Source of the DNA: Alistipes sp.
Lineage (GTDB): Bacteria; Bacteroidota; Bacteroidia; Bacteroidales; Rikenellaceae
NCBI GenBank assembly: GCA_017384185.1
Contig: JAFNUH010000060.1
Span: forward strand, 1 to 11,676
Reading direction: 5' to 3'
Length of the DNA: 11,676 nt
Of this stretch, positions 1 to 6,221 are shown piece after piece (within the stretch, counting starts at the first letter, position 1; each line of letters starts with the position of its first letter). The translations under genes and the position numbers were made by a program. The notes beneath the pieces are model-generated. The model was not told the DNA's origin and made no database searches. It saw only the letters and a program-made list of their open reading frames with translations.

Positions 1-633
1 CTGCTCTGCTGTAAGCTGCTTAGTGTCGGTGGGGATACGTACGCCCTCACCCGATACCAACTCGTGACCGTTGTCCTCAATCCACTTCTGGATAGCACCG
101 AATGACTCGTAGGGTGCGCTCACTGTTACCTCGCCATCCTCAGCGAAGAACTCATCAACGCCCAAGTCAATCATCTCCAACTCCATCTCCTCGGGGTCGA
201 ACTCGCCCGCAGGCTTGAACTTGAAGACACACTTGTGCTCGAACATAAATGCCACGCTACCAGAGTTACCCAACGTACCGCCACACTTGTTGAAGTACAT
301 ACGTACGCTTGCTACCGTACGGTTTGTGTTGTCTGTTGCAGTCTCAACGAGGAATGCAACACCGTGAGGACCATATCCCTCGTAGATCATCTCCTTGTAA
401 TCAGCTGCGTCCTTGTCAGTTGCACGCTTGATTGCACGCTCGATGTTCTCCTTGGGCATATTCTCAGCCTTAGCATTCTGAATCAAGATACGCAGACGAG
501 TGTTAGAGTTAGGGTCTGAACCCGAAGCCTTAACAGCCATCTCAATCTCCTTACCGATCTTGGTAAATACTCGGGCCATATGACCCCAGCGCTTCATTTT
601 TCTTGCTTTGCGATACTCAAACGCTCTTCCCAT
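1..633 (-). CDS. YebC/PmpR-family regulator, 5' part (3' end outside window)
   Basis: Read on the minus strand from the ATG at 633-631, the frame stays open for 211 codons to the window edge, so the gene is truncated only by the window; the family is usually about 240 residues. The protein begins MGRAFEYRKARKMKRWGHMA, the Bacteroidetes form of the conserved YebC N-terminus. It continues with FTKIGKEI, NTRLR, NAKAENMPKENIERAIKRA, YEGYGPHGVAFLVE and TDNTNRT, all hallmark blocks of this family. Members are cytoplasmic; different members have been described as DNA-binding regulators and as factors that help ribosomes through difficult sequences such as proline runs. Which role applies here cannot be told from sequence. 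The gene is transcribed away from the Sua5-type gene, from its own promoter at 671-702. Family assignment is very secure; the role is not. Confidence 0.95.
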   Translation of the reverse strand, partial: MGRAFEYRKARKMKRWGHMARVFTKIGKEIEMAVKASGSDPNSNTRLRILIQNAKAENMPKENIERAIKRATDKDAADYKEMIYEGYGPHGVAFLVETATDNTNRTVASVRMYFNKCGGTLGNSGSVAFMFEHKCVFKFKPAGEFDPEEMELEMIDLGVDEFFAEDGEVTVSAPYESFGAIQKWIEDNGHELVSGEGVRIPTDTKQLTAEQ

Positions 634-670
634 AGTGAGTTATTTTTTGTTATTATTTTTTTGCTGGTCG

Positions 671-702
671 CAAAATTAGTAAAATAATTGGCAATGAGCA
701 AC
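671..702 (-). promoter_or_regulatory. Predicted Bacteroidetes-type promoter for the yebC-like gene
   Basis: On the minus strand a perfect -7 element of the TAnnTTTG type (TAATTTTG) lies at 678-671. It is preceded by GTTG at 702-699, leaving a 20-nt spacer, which fits the Bacteroidetes -33/-7 arrangement. The predicted transcript starts roughly 30 bases before the ATG at 633. The leader is very A/T-rich and has no Shine-Dalgarno sequence, which is normal for this phylum. Confidence 0.6.
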
Positions 703-729
703 CCTGCGAGCTAAAAATAGCTATAATGG

Positions 730-762
730 TTGAGCGAGTATGACGAAAAATCACTATTTTTG
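730..762 (+). promoter_or_regulatory. Predicted promoter for the Sua5-type operon
   Basis: A perfect TAnnTTTG element (TATTTTTG) sits at 755-762. TTG at 730-732 is a possible -33 element, with a 22-nt spacer that is slightly long. Transcription would start near 769, so translation must begin at the ATG at 785; the in-frame upstream ATG at 740 would not be on the transcript. This promoter lies back to back with the minus-strand promoter at 671-702. Confidence 0.55.
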
Positions 763-784
763 CCCTAAACAAATATATTTTATT

Positions 785-1351
785 ATGGAAAAAGAGTTAC
801 AAGCCGCCCTTGAGGTGTTGCGTGCAGGAGGTATAATCCTCTATCCTACCGATACTGTTTGGGGCATAGGTTGCGACGCTACCAATGCCGAAGCCGTGGA
901 GAAGATATACAAGCTCAAGCAGAGCGAGAACAAGACTTCGATGATTGTCCTCTGCCGTGATGCCGATATGATTGTGCGCTATGTAAATAAGGCACCCGGT
1001 ATCGCATTCGAGGTTATGGAGATGTCCGAAAAGCCCCTTACGCTTATTCTTGGTGGTGCGGTAGGCGTTGCCGCAAACCTTATCCCCGAGGGGGGTACTT
1101 TGGGTGTGCGTGTCCCCAACCACGACTTCTGCCAGCAGTTGATTCGTAAGTTCGGTAAGCCCATTGTCTCGACGTCGGCAAATATCTCTGGCGAGCCTAC
1201 GCCGCTGAAGGGTCTGAAGGATGTGAGCCGTGAGATTATCGATGGCGTTGATTTCGTTGTAAATCCCCGTTTCCAGGGTAAGCCGACGGGTCAGCCCAGC
1301 TCAATTATCGCCTTTGGCGAGCGTGGCGAGGTGGAGATAATCCGCAAGTAG
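785..1351 (+). CDS. L-threonylcarbamoyladenylate synthase (Sua5/YciO/YrdC family)
   Basis: This cytoplasmic enzyme makes threonylcarbamoyl-AMP from threonine, bicarbonate and ATP, the first step of the t6A37 modification of ANN-decoding tRNAs. The 188-residue product is a single YrdC domain without the C-terminal Sua5 domain. Visible family motifs are YPTDTVWGIGCDA (20-32), the lysine-rich segment KLKQSENK (43-50), the STSAN block (129-133) followed by ISGEPTP, and GQPSSII near 159-165. I chose the ATG at 785 because the -7 element ends at 762 and the family N-terminus starts at MEKELQAA; the 15-residue extension from 740 would run through the promoter. The gene ends one base before the thioesterase ATG, so the two are probably translationally coupled. 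The name could be tsaC or ywlC-like, so no symbol is given. Confidence 0.93.
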   Translation: MEKELQAALEVLRAGGIILYPTDTVWGIGCDATNAEAVEKIYKLKQSENKTSMIVLCRDADMIVRYVNKAPGIAFEVMEMSEKPLTLILGGAVGVAANLIPEGGTLGVRVPNHDFCQQLIRKFGKPIVSTSANISGEPTPLKGLKDVSREIIDGVDFVVNPRFQGKPTGQPSSIIAFGERGEVEIIRK

Positions 1352-1352
1352 T

Positions 1353-1742
1353 ATGGCACTGGAGATTCGTACCCCAATCCAGATGCGTTTCGAGGATTTC
1401 GACTCGTTCGGGCACGTGAATAACATCGCCCAGCAGTCGTATATGGATATTGGCAAGTCGGAACTTTTTCACGAGCTGTGGCGTCGCACAGGAGCTATAA
1501 AACGCATCCCTGCGATTATGGTCTCGGTGCAGACCGACTTTCTGTCGCAGATACGTATGGACGAGTGTGTTGAGGTCGTAACCTACATAGAATCAATCGG
1601 TGAGAAGAGCCTTACCCTCAGCCAAAGCATCCTCTGCAACCAACGAGAATGTACCCGCTCCCGCACCGTTATGGTCTGCTTCGACATCGACACCCAATCC
1701 TCCATCCCCGTCCCTACGGCGTGGCGAGAGTTTGTAAAATAA
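1353..1742 (+). CDS. Acyl-CoA thioesterase, 4HBT-type hotdog fold
   Basis: A 129-residue single hotdog domain. The motif DFDSFGHVNN (15-24) is the D-x-x-G-H-V-N-N signature of the 4-hydroxybenzoyl-CoA thioesterase-like family, with Asp17 as the likely catalytic acid. The length is usual for the family. There is no signal peptide, so it should hydrolyse an acyl-CoA (or acyl-ACP) in the cytoplasm; the acyl group cannot be deduced. It starts one base after the Sua5-type stop codon and is followed 12 bases later by the M28 peptidase, so it is in the same operon. The last 40 or so codons use more TCC, ACC, CCC and CAA than the first part, a mild local shift without any frame break. Confidence 0.88.
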   Translation: MALEIRTPIQMRFEDFDSFGHVNNIAQQSYMDIGKSELFHELWRRTGAIKRIPAIMVSVQTDFLSQIRMDECVEVVTYIESIGEKSLTLSQSILCNQRECTRSRTVMVCFDIDTQSSIPVPTAWREFVK

Positions 1743-1754
1743 CACCGAAGAAAT

Positions 1755-3014
1755 ATGAAAAAACTATTAATCTTTATTTTGATGTGTGTGGCTGTGCCGG
1801 TGGTGGCGCAGGATTTGGCACACTATAAGAAAATTGTTAAGGAGCTTAGTAGTGCTAAGTATCGTGGTCGTGGCTATGCCTACGACGGAGCTAACAAGGC
1901 GGGACGATACCTCGAAAAGGAGTTTACGAAGGCGGGCGTTGACGAGGTTGTCTGCCAGCCGTTTAAGCTCAATATCAATACTTTCCCTGGAAAAATGTCG
2001 CTTTCGGTCGATGGCAGGAAGTTGGAGGCGGGCATTGAGTTCACTATGCGTGAGTACTCGCCCGGAGCAAAGGGTACATATAATTTATATTACATCGACA
2101 CGCTAAACTACAACCCCGACAAGATTTTTGCCGACCTTGCACGTCCCGAGAATAAGGATGCATTTGTTGTGTGTGACTTCTTCTTTACTTATAAGCACTC
2201 TGCCGATTTCAAGCGTCTGCAAAGTAAGGAGGGTTGCCAAAACGCAGGTCTGATATATACTTGGAGTGACCCTGTGTTGAAATTTTATAAGGCTTATGGT
2301 GAGCGAGTTATCGAGAAACCTATGGTTTGGGTTTCCTCTTCATTCCCGACCGATGCCAAGAGCATTACAATCGATGTCGAAAACGAGTTTTTGCAGGATT
2401 ACGAGTGCTTTAACGTCGTAGCTAAGGTTGAGGGCAAGCGCCACGATGGCTGTTACCTCTTTACGGCTCACTACGACCATCTGGGTGTTCTTGGCAAGAA
2501 GGTCTATTATCCCGGTGCGCACGACAACGCCTCTGGTACGGCGGCTATCGTTACACTTGCGGCGCACTATGCCAAGAATAAGCCGGAGTACGATATGTAT
2601 TTTATAGCCTTTTCAGGCGAGGATGCCAATCTCCGTGGCTCGGAGTGGTATGCCGAGCATCCTATGGCGCCCCTCAAGCAGGTTAAATATCTCTTCAACC
2701 TCGATATGATTGGAGACAACAACCCCGTGCAGTATTGCGAGGTGAGTGACCCAGGTATGGAGGGCTTCAAGCTGATGGAGCGCATAAATAGCGATAAAAA
2801 ATATTTCAAGAGCCTTAACCGAGGCAAACTGGCGGGCAATAGCGACCACTATCCCTTTGCGCAGCGTGGCGTGCCCTGCATCTTCCTTGAGAATGAGGGC
2901 GGCGATGCTTTCGCCTACTACCATACGCCACTCGATTCGTGGGAGAATGCCTACTTCGAGAGCTATGAGCCTACATTCAAGCTGATTACAGATTTTATCG
3001 AGCAGTATAAATAA
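1755..3014 (+). CDS. Secreted M28-family zinc peptidase (aminopeptidase-like)
   Basis: A 419-residue exported peptidase. The N-terminus MKKLLIFILMCVAVPVVAQ is a Sec signal peptide with likely cleavage before Gln19. Residues 20-220 contain a pro/PA-like region, and the catalytic M28 domain fills about 220-419. Expected metal ligands and catalytic residues are visible: His239 in AHYDHLG, Asp257 in GAHDNASG, Glu289-Asp290 in FSGED, Asp317 in NLDMIGD, and His390 in YYHTPLDSW. In most M28 enzymes the Glu289-Asp290 pair is Glu-Glu (general base, then zinc ligand), so Asp290 is a conservative change at a ligand position. The enzyme should act in the periplasm or outside the cell on peptides or a small peptide-like substrate. 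It is third in the Sua5-type operon, 8 bases before the lipoprotein hydrolase. Fold and family are secure; specificity is unknown. Confidence 0.92.
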   Translation: MKKLLIFILMCVAVPVVAQDLAHYKKIVKELSSAKYRGRGYAYDGANKAGRYLEKEFTKAGVDEVVCQPFKLNINTFPGKMSLSVDGRKLEAGIEFTMREYSPGAKGTYNLYYIDTLNYNPDKIFADLARPENKDAFVVCDFFFTYKHSADFKRLQSKEGCQNAGLIYTWSDPVLKFYKAYGERVIEKPMVWVSSSFPTDAKSITIDVENEFLQDYECFNVVAKVEGKRHDGCYLFTAHYDHLGVLGKKVYYPGAHDNASGTAAIVTLAAHYAKNKPEYDMYFIAFSGEDANLRGSEWYAEHPMAPLKQVKYLFNLDMIGDNNPVQYCEVSDPGMEGFKLMERINSDKKYFKSLNRGKLAGNSDHYPFAQRGVPCIFLENEGGDAFAYYHTPLDSWENAYFESYEPTFKLITDFIEQYK

Positions 3015-3022
3015 TTTGCATT

Positions 3023-4312
3023 ATGAAGAGAGTATTTATTTGCGCTGCACTTTGCGTTGCACTTTGCGCTGCGGTGGCGTGTAACACGGTGCGAGAGCCT
3101 GCCGCCGTTGAGAGCGTTGTTGCCTACACGAGGGTGGGTGACGTTAATAACGTGATGATTGATGCCATCGAGATTAGGGTGAGCAATCCCAAATCCATAA
3201 AGCACCTCACGGCTGAGGATTTCGATTTGGTTGGAAATATCCCCGACGGTTTTGTTGACCCCGCAACGGGAGATATGCTTGTGGAGTATGCCGATGACGG
3301 TATTGTGCTGACACGTGATAAGGCTACCCTGCACATCAAGGCTAACCCCTTTAACCTGGACGGCAAACGTAACTTCGGCAAGCCGAGTAAGCCGTGGGCG
3401 CTGCGTTGCAAGGCGGACTCAAATCTTAGCATCACGCTGGCGCAGGTAACAGAGCGTCGTACGTCCACGATTGATGACTGTATCAAGGGCGAGTTTACCT
3501 ATGCTGGAATCACTCGTGAGTATATCCTCCACCTGCCAAAAGATGCTGAGGGTAACGTGATTAAGAACGTGCCTCTACTCGTATGGCAGATTGGTGGTGG
3601 CGAGTATAATCGAGATTTGATGACGGCAGCGTTGGCTAACCGTTGTGTGGTTTCGCTGCCCGAGCAGGGTGTGGAGTGTGCTACGCTGATGTTTGCTATC
3701 GCCAACCCCAACTACTCATATAGCGCCTCGCTCGACCCCGAGCGCATCAAACTCGTTGACCGCAACAATGCTCTCCAGATGTCATTCATTGATACGCTTA
3801 TCGAGCAGGGCATAGTCGATGGCGAGAGGCTCTTCTGCGCTGGTGCATCGAGTGGTGGCGGCTGCACAATGCGATTTATGATGCAGTTCCCCGACCGCTT
3901 TAAGGCGGCTATACCGTGCTGCGCTATGGACCCCATCGTGCCTATACATATGGTTAAGGAGCGCTACGATGGTCAGTTTGTGGATGACCTTGAGCGAGCT
4001 TTTCAGGATAAGGTCTATAAGTGGAATGGAGAGGATATGGCTCTCGCACAGATTGACACCAAGGCGTTCTGCCGTCTGCCAATGTTCTTCGTTCACGCCG
4101 ACTCGGATATGACCTGCAAGGTTATCAGCTCGCACGCCTACTTCGAGGCTCGCAAACGTCTTGGCGCTGAGGATGATAAGATTCAGATTTACGATGATGC
4201 CTATATGTTGAAGTTTGGCATCCCGAAGATGATTAGCCACTTCTCGTGGGTGCCTCTGCTGAACGACTACTCGGAGGGCACAGCGATGGATTGGCTGGTC
4301 AAGCAGATGTAA
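3023..4312 (+). CDS. Lipoprotein alpha/beta-hydrolase (esterase, PHB-depolymerase-like)
   Basis: A 429-residue exported lipoprotein. Its N-terminus is a lipoprotein signal peptide ending in a lipobox (AVAC, Cys20). Residues about 30-150 look like an all-beta accessory domain of the kind found before the catalytic domain in esterases of this type. Residues about 155-429 form an alpha/beta-hydrolase domain: EYILHLP, LLVWQIGGGEYN (oxyanion-side strand), nucleophile elbow GASSG (274-278, Ser276), PMFFVHADSD with the candidate acid Asp360 or Asp362, and candidate catalytic His406 in SHFSW. A carboxyl-ester substrate such as a polysaccharide-linked acyl or aryl ester is plausible but not shown. It is the last gene of its operon; the repeat carrying the downstream terminator begins inside its stop codon. 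No acidic Bacteroidetes surface-export signal is evident after Cys20. Confidence 0.8.
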   Translation: MKRVFICAALCVALCAAVACNTVREPAAVESVVAYTRVGDVNNVMIDAIEIRVSNPKSIKHLTAEDFDLVGNIPDGFVDPATGDMLVEYADDGIVLTRDKATLHIKANPFNLDGKRNFGKPSKPWALRCKADSNLSITLAQVTERRTSTIDDCIKGEFTYAGITREYILHLPKDAEGNVIKNVPLLVWQIGGGEYNRDLMTAALANRCVVSLPEQGVECATLMFAIANPNYSYSASLDPERIKLVDRNNALQMSFIDTLIEQGIVDGERLFCAGASSGGGCTMRFMMQFPDRFKAAIPCCAMDPIVPIHMVKERYDGQFVDDLERAFQDKVYKWNGEDMALAQIDTKAFCRLPMFFVHADSDMTCKVISSHAYFEARKRLGAEDDKIQIYDDAYMLKFGIPKMISHFSWVPLLNDYSEGTAMDWLVKQM

Positions 4313-4322
4313 TACAAAATGA

Positions 4323-4349
4323 AAAACGGTAGCATAATGCTACCGTTTT
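4323..4349. terminator. Intrinsic terminator A after the lipoprotein hydrolase
   Basis: A 12-bp perfect stem (4323-4334 with 4338-4349) with a 3-nt loop TAA; the arms are AAAACGGTAGCA and TGCTACCGTTTT. Because the A-rich and T-rich ends are part of the stem, it can terminate transcription in both directions. On the plus strand it closes the Sua5-type operon 11 bases after the stop. Confidence 0.8.
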
Positions 4350-4359
4350 CCTTTCCAGA

Positions 4360-4384
4360 GCTGAATCCGAGACTTGAACTCGGG
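4360..4384 (-). pseudogene. tRNA-Thr fragment: T-arm and 3' acceptor strand only
   Basis: Read on the minus strand this holds the T-stem/loop CCGAGTTCAAGTCTCGG (4382 to 4366 region), the 3' acceptor strand ATTCAGC (4365-4359 region) and discriminator T, identical to the intact tRNA-Thr at 4530-4601. No D-arm, anticodon arm or matching 5' acceptor strand precedes it; instead a short GGGATGC hairpin and a palindrome are found. It cannot fold as a tRNA and is best read as a displaced 3' end. Confidence 0.8.
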
Positions 4385-4400
4385 GATGCTTCTGCATCCC
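4383..4400. repeat. Short perfect hairpin beside the tRNA fragment
   Basis: GGGATGC (4383-4389) and GCATCCC (4394-4400) form a perfect 7-bp stem with loop TTCT. Its first bases overlap the end of the tRNA fragment. There is no T-tract, so it is not an obvious terminator. Confidence 0.5.
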
Positions 4401-4421
4401 GTGGGGACTATATTTACATTC

Positions 4422-4460
4422 CTCCTAAATCCTCCTTTGGGAAAGGAGGACTTTGAGGAG
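4422..4460. repeat. Strong palindrome (REP/MITE-like unit) between the direct repeats
   Basis: The arms form about 17 bp: CTCCT, AAA and TCCTCCTTT (4422-4438) pair with AAAGGAGGA, TTT and AGGAG (4442-4460), with a GGG loop and single-base bulges at 4451 and 4455. GGGACT (4404-4409) and AGTCCC (4459-4464) offer an alternative outer pairing. The shape and purine/pyrimidine-rich arms resemble small interspersed palindromic elements; whether this one is repeated in the genome cannot be seen here. Confidence 0.6.
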
Positions 4461-4481
4461 TCCCTTGTTCAAGTTTAATCC

Positions 4482-4555
4482 AATATAAAACGAAAAACGG
4501 TAGCATTACGCTACCGTTTCTTTTTCCAGAGCTGAATCCGAGACTTGAACTCGGG
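4482..4555. repeat. Direct repeat copy B: terminator plus tRNA-Thr 3' end
   Basis: Partner of 4311-4384. This copy is continuous with a complete tRNA-Thr, so it is the functional version. The match ends exactly where the tRNA T-stem begins (4554/4555), a typical boundary for an att core in the 3' end of a tRNA gene. Confidence 0.9.
4495..4519. terminator. Intrinsic terminator B downstream of tRNA-Thr
   Basis: A 10-bp stem AAACGGTAGC (4495-4504) with GCTACCGTTT (4510-4519) and loop ATTAC. On the minus strand it lies about 10 bases after the tRNA 3' end and is followed by a broken T-tract, so it should end the tRNA transcript. A T-run also follows on the plus strand, so it may act in both directions. 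Confidence 0.75.
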
Positions 4556-4601
4556 ACCCCTTCATTACGAGTGAAGTGCTCTACCACTGAGCTAATTCAG
4601 C
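4530..4601 (-). tRNA. tRNA-Thr (anticodon CGT)
   Basis: The minus strand folds into a complete 72-nt tRNA including the discriminator. The acceptor is GCTGAAT/ATTCAGC (7 bp), the D-arm GCTC-AGTGGTA-GAGC, and the anticodon stem CTTCA/TGAAG with loop CTCGTAA, so the anticodon is CGT, reading ACG (Thr). The variable region is GGGTC and the T-arm CCGAG-TTCAAGT-CTCGG, with discriminator T. CCA is not encoded, as is common in this phylum. It stands alone, in opposite orientation to the genes on both sides. As an ANN-decoding tRNA it is a t6A37 substrate of the pathway started by the Sua5-type enzyme at 785-1351; that link is general biology, not evidence of co-regulation. Confidence 0.96.
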
Positions 4602-4789
4602 CTGAGGGTCGTCGGGCGACCTGATTTCGGGTGCAAATATCGCAATTATTTCGTAAGATTATCCATCTCGCTACGGAAAATGTGGGATTTTTGGGGAGTT
4701 TTTCGTAATTTCGCATATATATTGAAAGTATAATTCCCACATTTGCCCGCCCCTTGCGGGTGGATGTTGGCAATAAATAAAGATATATT
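4602..4789. other. Intergenic region between tRNA-Thr and the cstA-like operon
   Basis: No gene is seen. Next to the tRNA is a hairpin GGTCG-TCGGG-CGACC (4607-4621), which would lie in the tRNA 5' leader. A minus-strand -7-like element GATATTTG (4641-4634, one mismatch to TAnnTTTG) could drive the tRNA. For the plus-strand operon, TAATTTCG (4706-4713) and CACATTTG (4738-4745) each miss the -7 consensus by one base, and neither has a well-spaced -33 element. A hairpin CCCGC-CCCTT-GCGGG (4746-4760) lies 30 bases before the cstA-like ATG and would be in its leader if the later promoter is used. I recognise no riboswitch. Confidence 0.4.
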
Positions 4790-6220
4790 ATGGTAACTTT
4801 TCTCGTATGTTTGTCACTGCTCGTTGCTGCCTACTTCGGCTATGGAGCATACCTCGACCGTGTATGTAAAATAGATACCAAGGCTGCGGTGCCCTCCGCT
4901 ACGCTGTACGATGGCGTGGACTACATCCCTATGCCCCGTTGGCGTACATTCCTTATCCAGCTACTCAACATTGCCGGCATAGGTCCCATCTTCGGAGCTA
5001 TTATGGGTGCCTGCTTCGGTCCTGTTGTATTTCTGTGGATTACCTTTGGTGGTATCTTCGTGGGTGCTATGCACGACTATATCTCGGGTATAATTCTGTT
5101 GCGCAACGATGGATTGAGCCTTCCAGAGATTGTAGGACGTTATTTGGGTAAGGGTATGCAGCAATTTATGCGTGCCATATCGTTGGTGTTGCTGATTCTG
5201 GTCGGTGTGGTCTTTATGCGCTCACCCGCCAGCATTCTGGGCGATATGTTGACTGTGATACCTTATTGGGGTTGGATAGCAATTATTCTGGTCTATTATT
5301 TTGTGGCGACGATGTTGCCCATCGACAAACTCATCGGCAAGATTTACCCCCTCTTTGGTGGCGCATTGATTTTTATGGCTGTGGGTCTGGCTGTTGTCCT
5401 CTTTGTGGGCGACTACACTATCCCCAACCTAACATTCGAGACACTACGTAACTATCAAGCCAATGCCGAGGCTATGCCTATCATCCCCACGCTCTTCATC
5501 ACCGTGGCGTGTGGCGCAATATCGGGCTTCCACGCTACGCAGTCGCCCCTTATGGCACGTTGTATGAACAACGAGGGCGAGGGACGTATGATATTCTACG
5601 GCTCGATGATTACTGAGTCCATCATCGCCCTTATCTGGGCAGCCATCGGTATGGCATTCTTCCACGGTCCCGACTCGTTGGTGGCAGCTCTTGCCGAGCA
5701 CGGTAACGATGCTTCGTGGGCGGTGAGCACCATCGCAACAACCACACTCGGCGTTGTGGGCGGATTTGTTGCCCTGTTCGGTGTTATTTCTGCGGCTGTA
5801 ACCTCGGGCGATACCGCTTTTCGCTCGGCACGTCTTATTGTTGCCGATGTGTTGAAGATTGAGCAGCGCTCCATCATCAAGCGTTTTGCCATCGCTCTGC
5901 CCCTATTTGCTATCGCTATCACGCTGCTCTTTGTCGATTTCGATATTGTGTGGCGCTACTTTGCGTGGACAAATCAGGCGATGTCGGTGGTGACGTTGTG
6001 GGTTATTGTTGTCTATCTGAAGAAGTTTAAGCGTAATATATGGGTGGCTCTGCCGCCAGCGGTATTTATGACTTATATCTGCACCTCGTTTGTCTTCATA
6101 TCGAATCAGTTTATCGGTATGGCTAACAGCCCGATGGCATACGGCTTGGCGGCGCTTGTGACGCTCGTTATTACGGCGGCTATGTGGATTAAGGTGCAGA
6201 AGAGTGTAAAAGTAGAGTAG
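4790..6220 (+). CDS. CstA-family transporter (carbon starvation protein A type)
   Basis: A 476-residue integral inner-membrane protein with a dozen or so hydrophobic segments. Family motifs are clear: GIGPIFGAIMG (63-73), the HDY triplet (95-97), GAISGFHATQSPLMARC (242-258) and SGDTAFRSAR (339-348). CstA/BtsT proteins import pyruvate or peptides in proteobacteria. This version is much shorter than E. coli CstA (about 700 residues) because it ends soon after the core, a form common in Bacteroidetes and Firmicutes. The substrate is uncertain; peptides, pyruvate or other small carboxylates are the candidates. It is the first gene of a five-gene operon and stops one base before the next ATG. Confidence 0.92.
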   Translation: MVTFLVCLSLLVAAYFGYGAYLDRVCKIDTKAAVPSATLYDGVDYIPMPRWRTFLIQLLNIAGIGPIFGAIMGACFGPVVFLWITFGGIFVGAMHDYISGIILLRNDGLSLPEIVGRYLGKGMQQFMRAISLVLLILVGVVFMRSPASILGDMLTVIPYWGWIAIILVYYFVATMLPIDKLIGKIYPLFGGALIFMAVGLAVVLFVGDYTIPNLTFETLRNYQANAEAMPIIPTLFITVACGAISGFHATQSPLMARCMNNEGEGRMIFYGSMITESIIALIWAAIGMAFFHGPDSLVAALAEHGNDASWAVSTIATTTLGVVGGFVALFGVISAAVTSGDTAFRSARLIVADVLKIEQRSIIKRFAIALPLFAIAITLLFVDFDIVWRYFAWTNQAMSVVTLWVIVVYLKKFKRNIWVALPPAVFMTYICTSFVFISNQFIGMANSPMAYGLAALVTLVITAAMWIKVQKSVKVE

Positions 6221-6221
6221 T

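Larger units (their letters stand above)
4311..4384. repeat. Direct repeat copy A: terminator plus tRNA-Thr 3' end
   Basis: This block matches 4482-4555 at 67 of 74 positions by hand alignment, at a constant offset of 171 bases. All seven differences lie in the terminator half; the tRNA-derived half (about 4355-4384) is identical. It begins at the second base of the upstream gene's TAA and ends inside what would be the variable-loop/T-stem junction of a minus-strand tRNA. Confidence 0.9.

Noticed and set aside
235..519. Plus-strand open frame of 94 codons
   Set aside because: It lies antisense within the clearly conserved yebC-like gene and has no recognisable protein features.
740..784. Upstream in-frame ATG extending the Sua5-type protein by 15 residues
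   Set aside because: The extension runs through the -7 promoter element at 755-762, and the family N-terminus begins at the ATG at 785.
3041..3072. Short tandem-like repetition (TTGCACTTTGCG-like) in the lipoprotein signal peptide
   Set aside because: It encodes the alternating Ala/Leu/Cys/Val of a normal hydrophobic signal segment and needs no other explanation.
4355..4400. Second complete tRNA gene
   Set aside because: Only the T-arm, 3' acceptor strand and discriminator are present; no D-arm, anticodon arm or 5' acceptor strand can be found upstream on the minus strand.
4401..4481. Short coding gene or CRISPR repeat in the structured spacer
   Set aside because: There is no credible start and conserved product, and no regularly spaced repeats; the signal is one palindrome.
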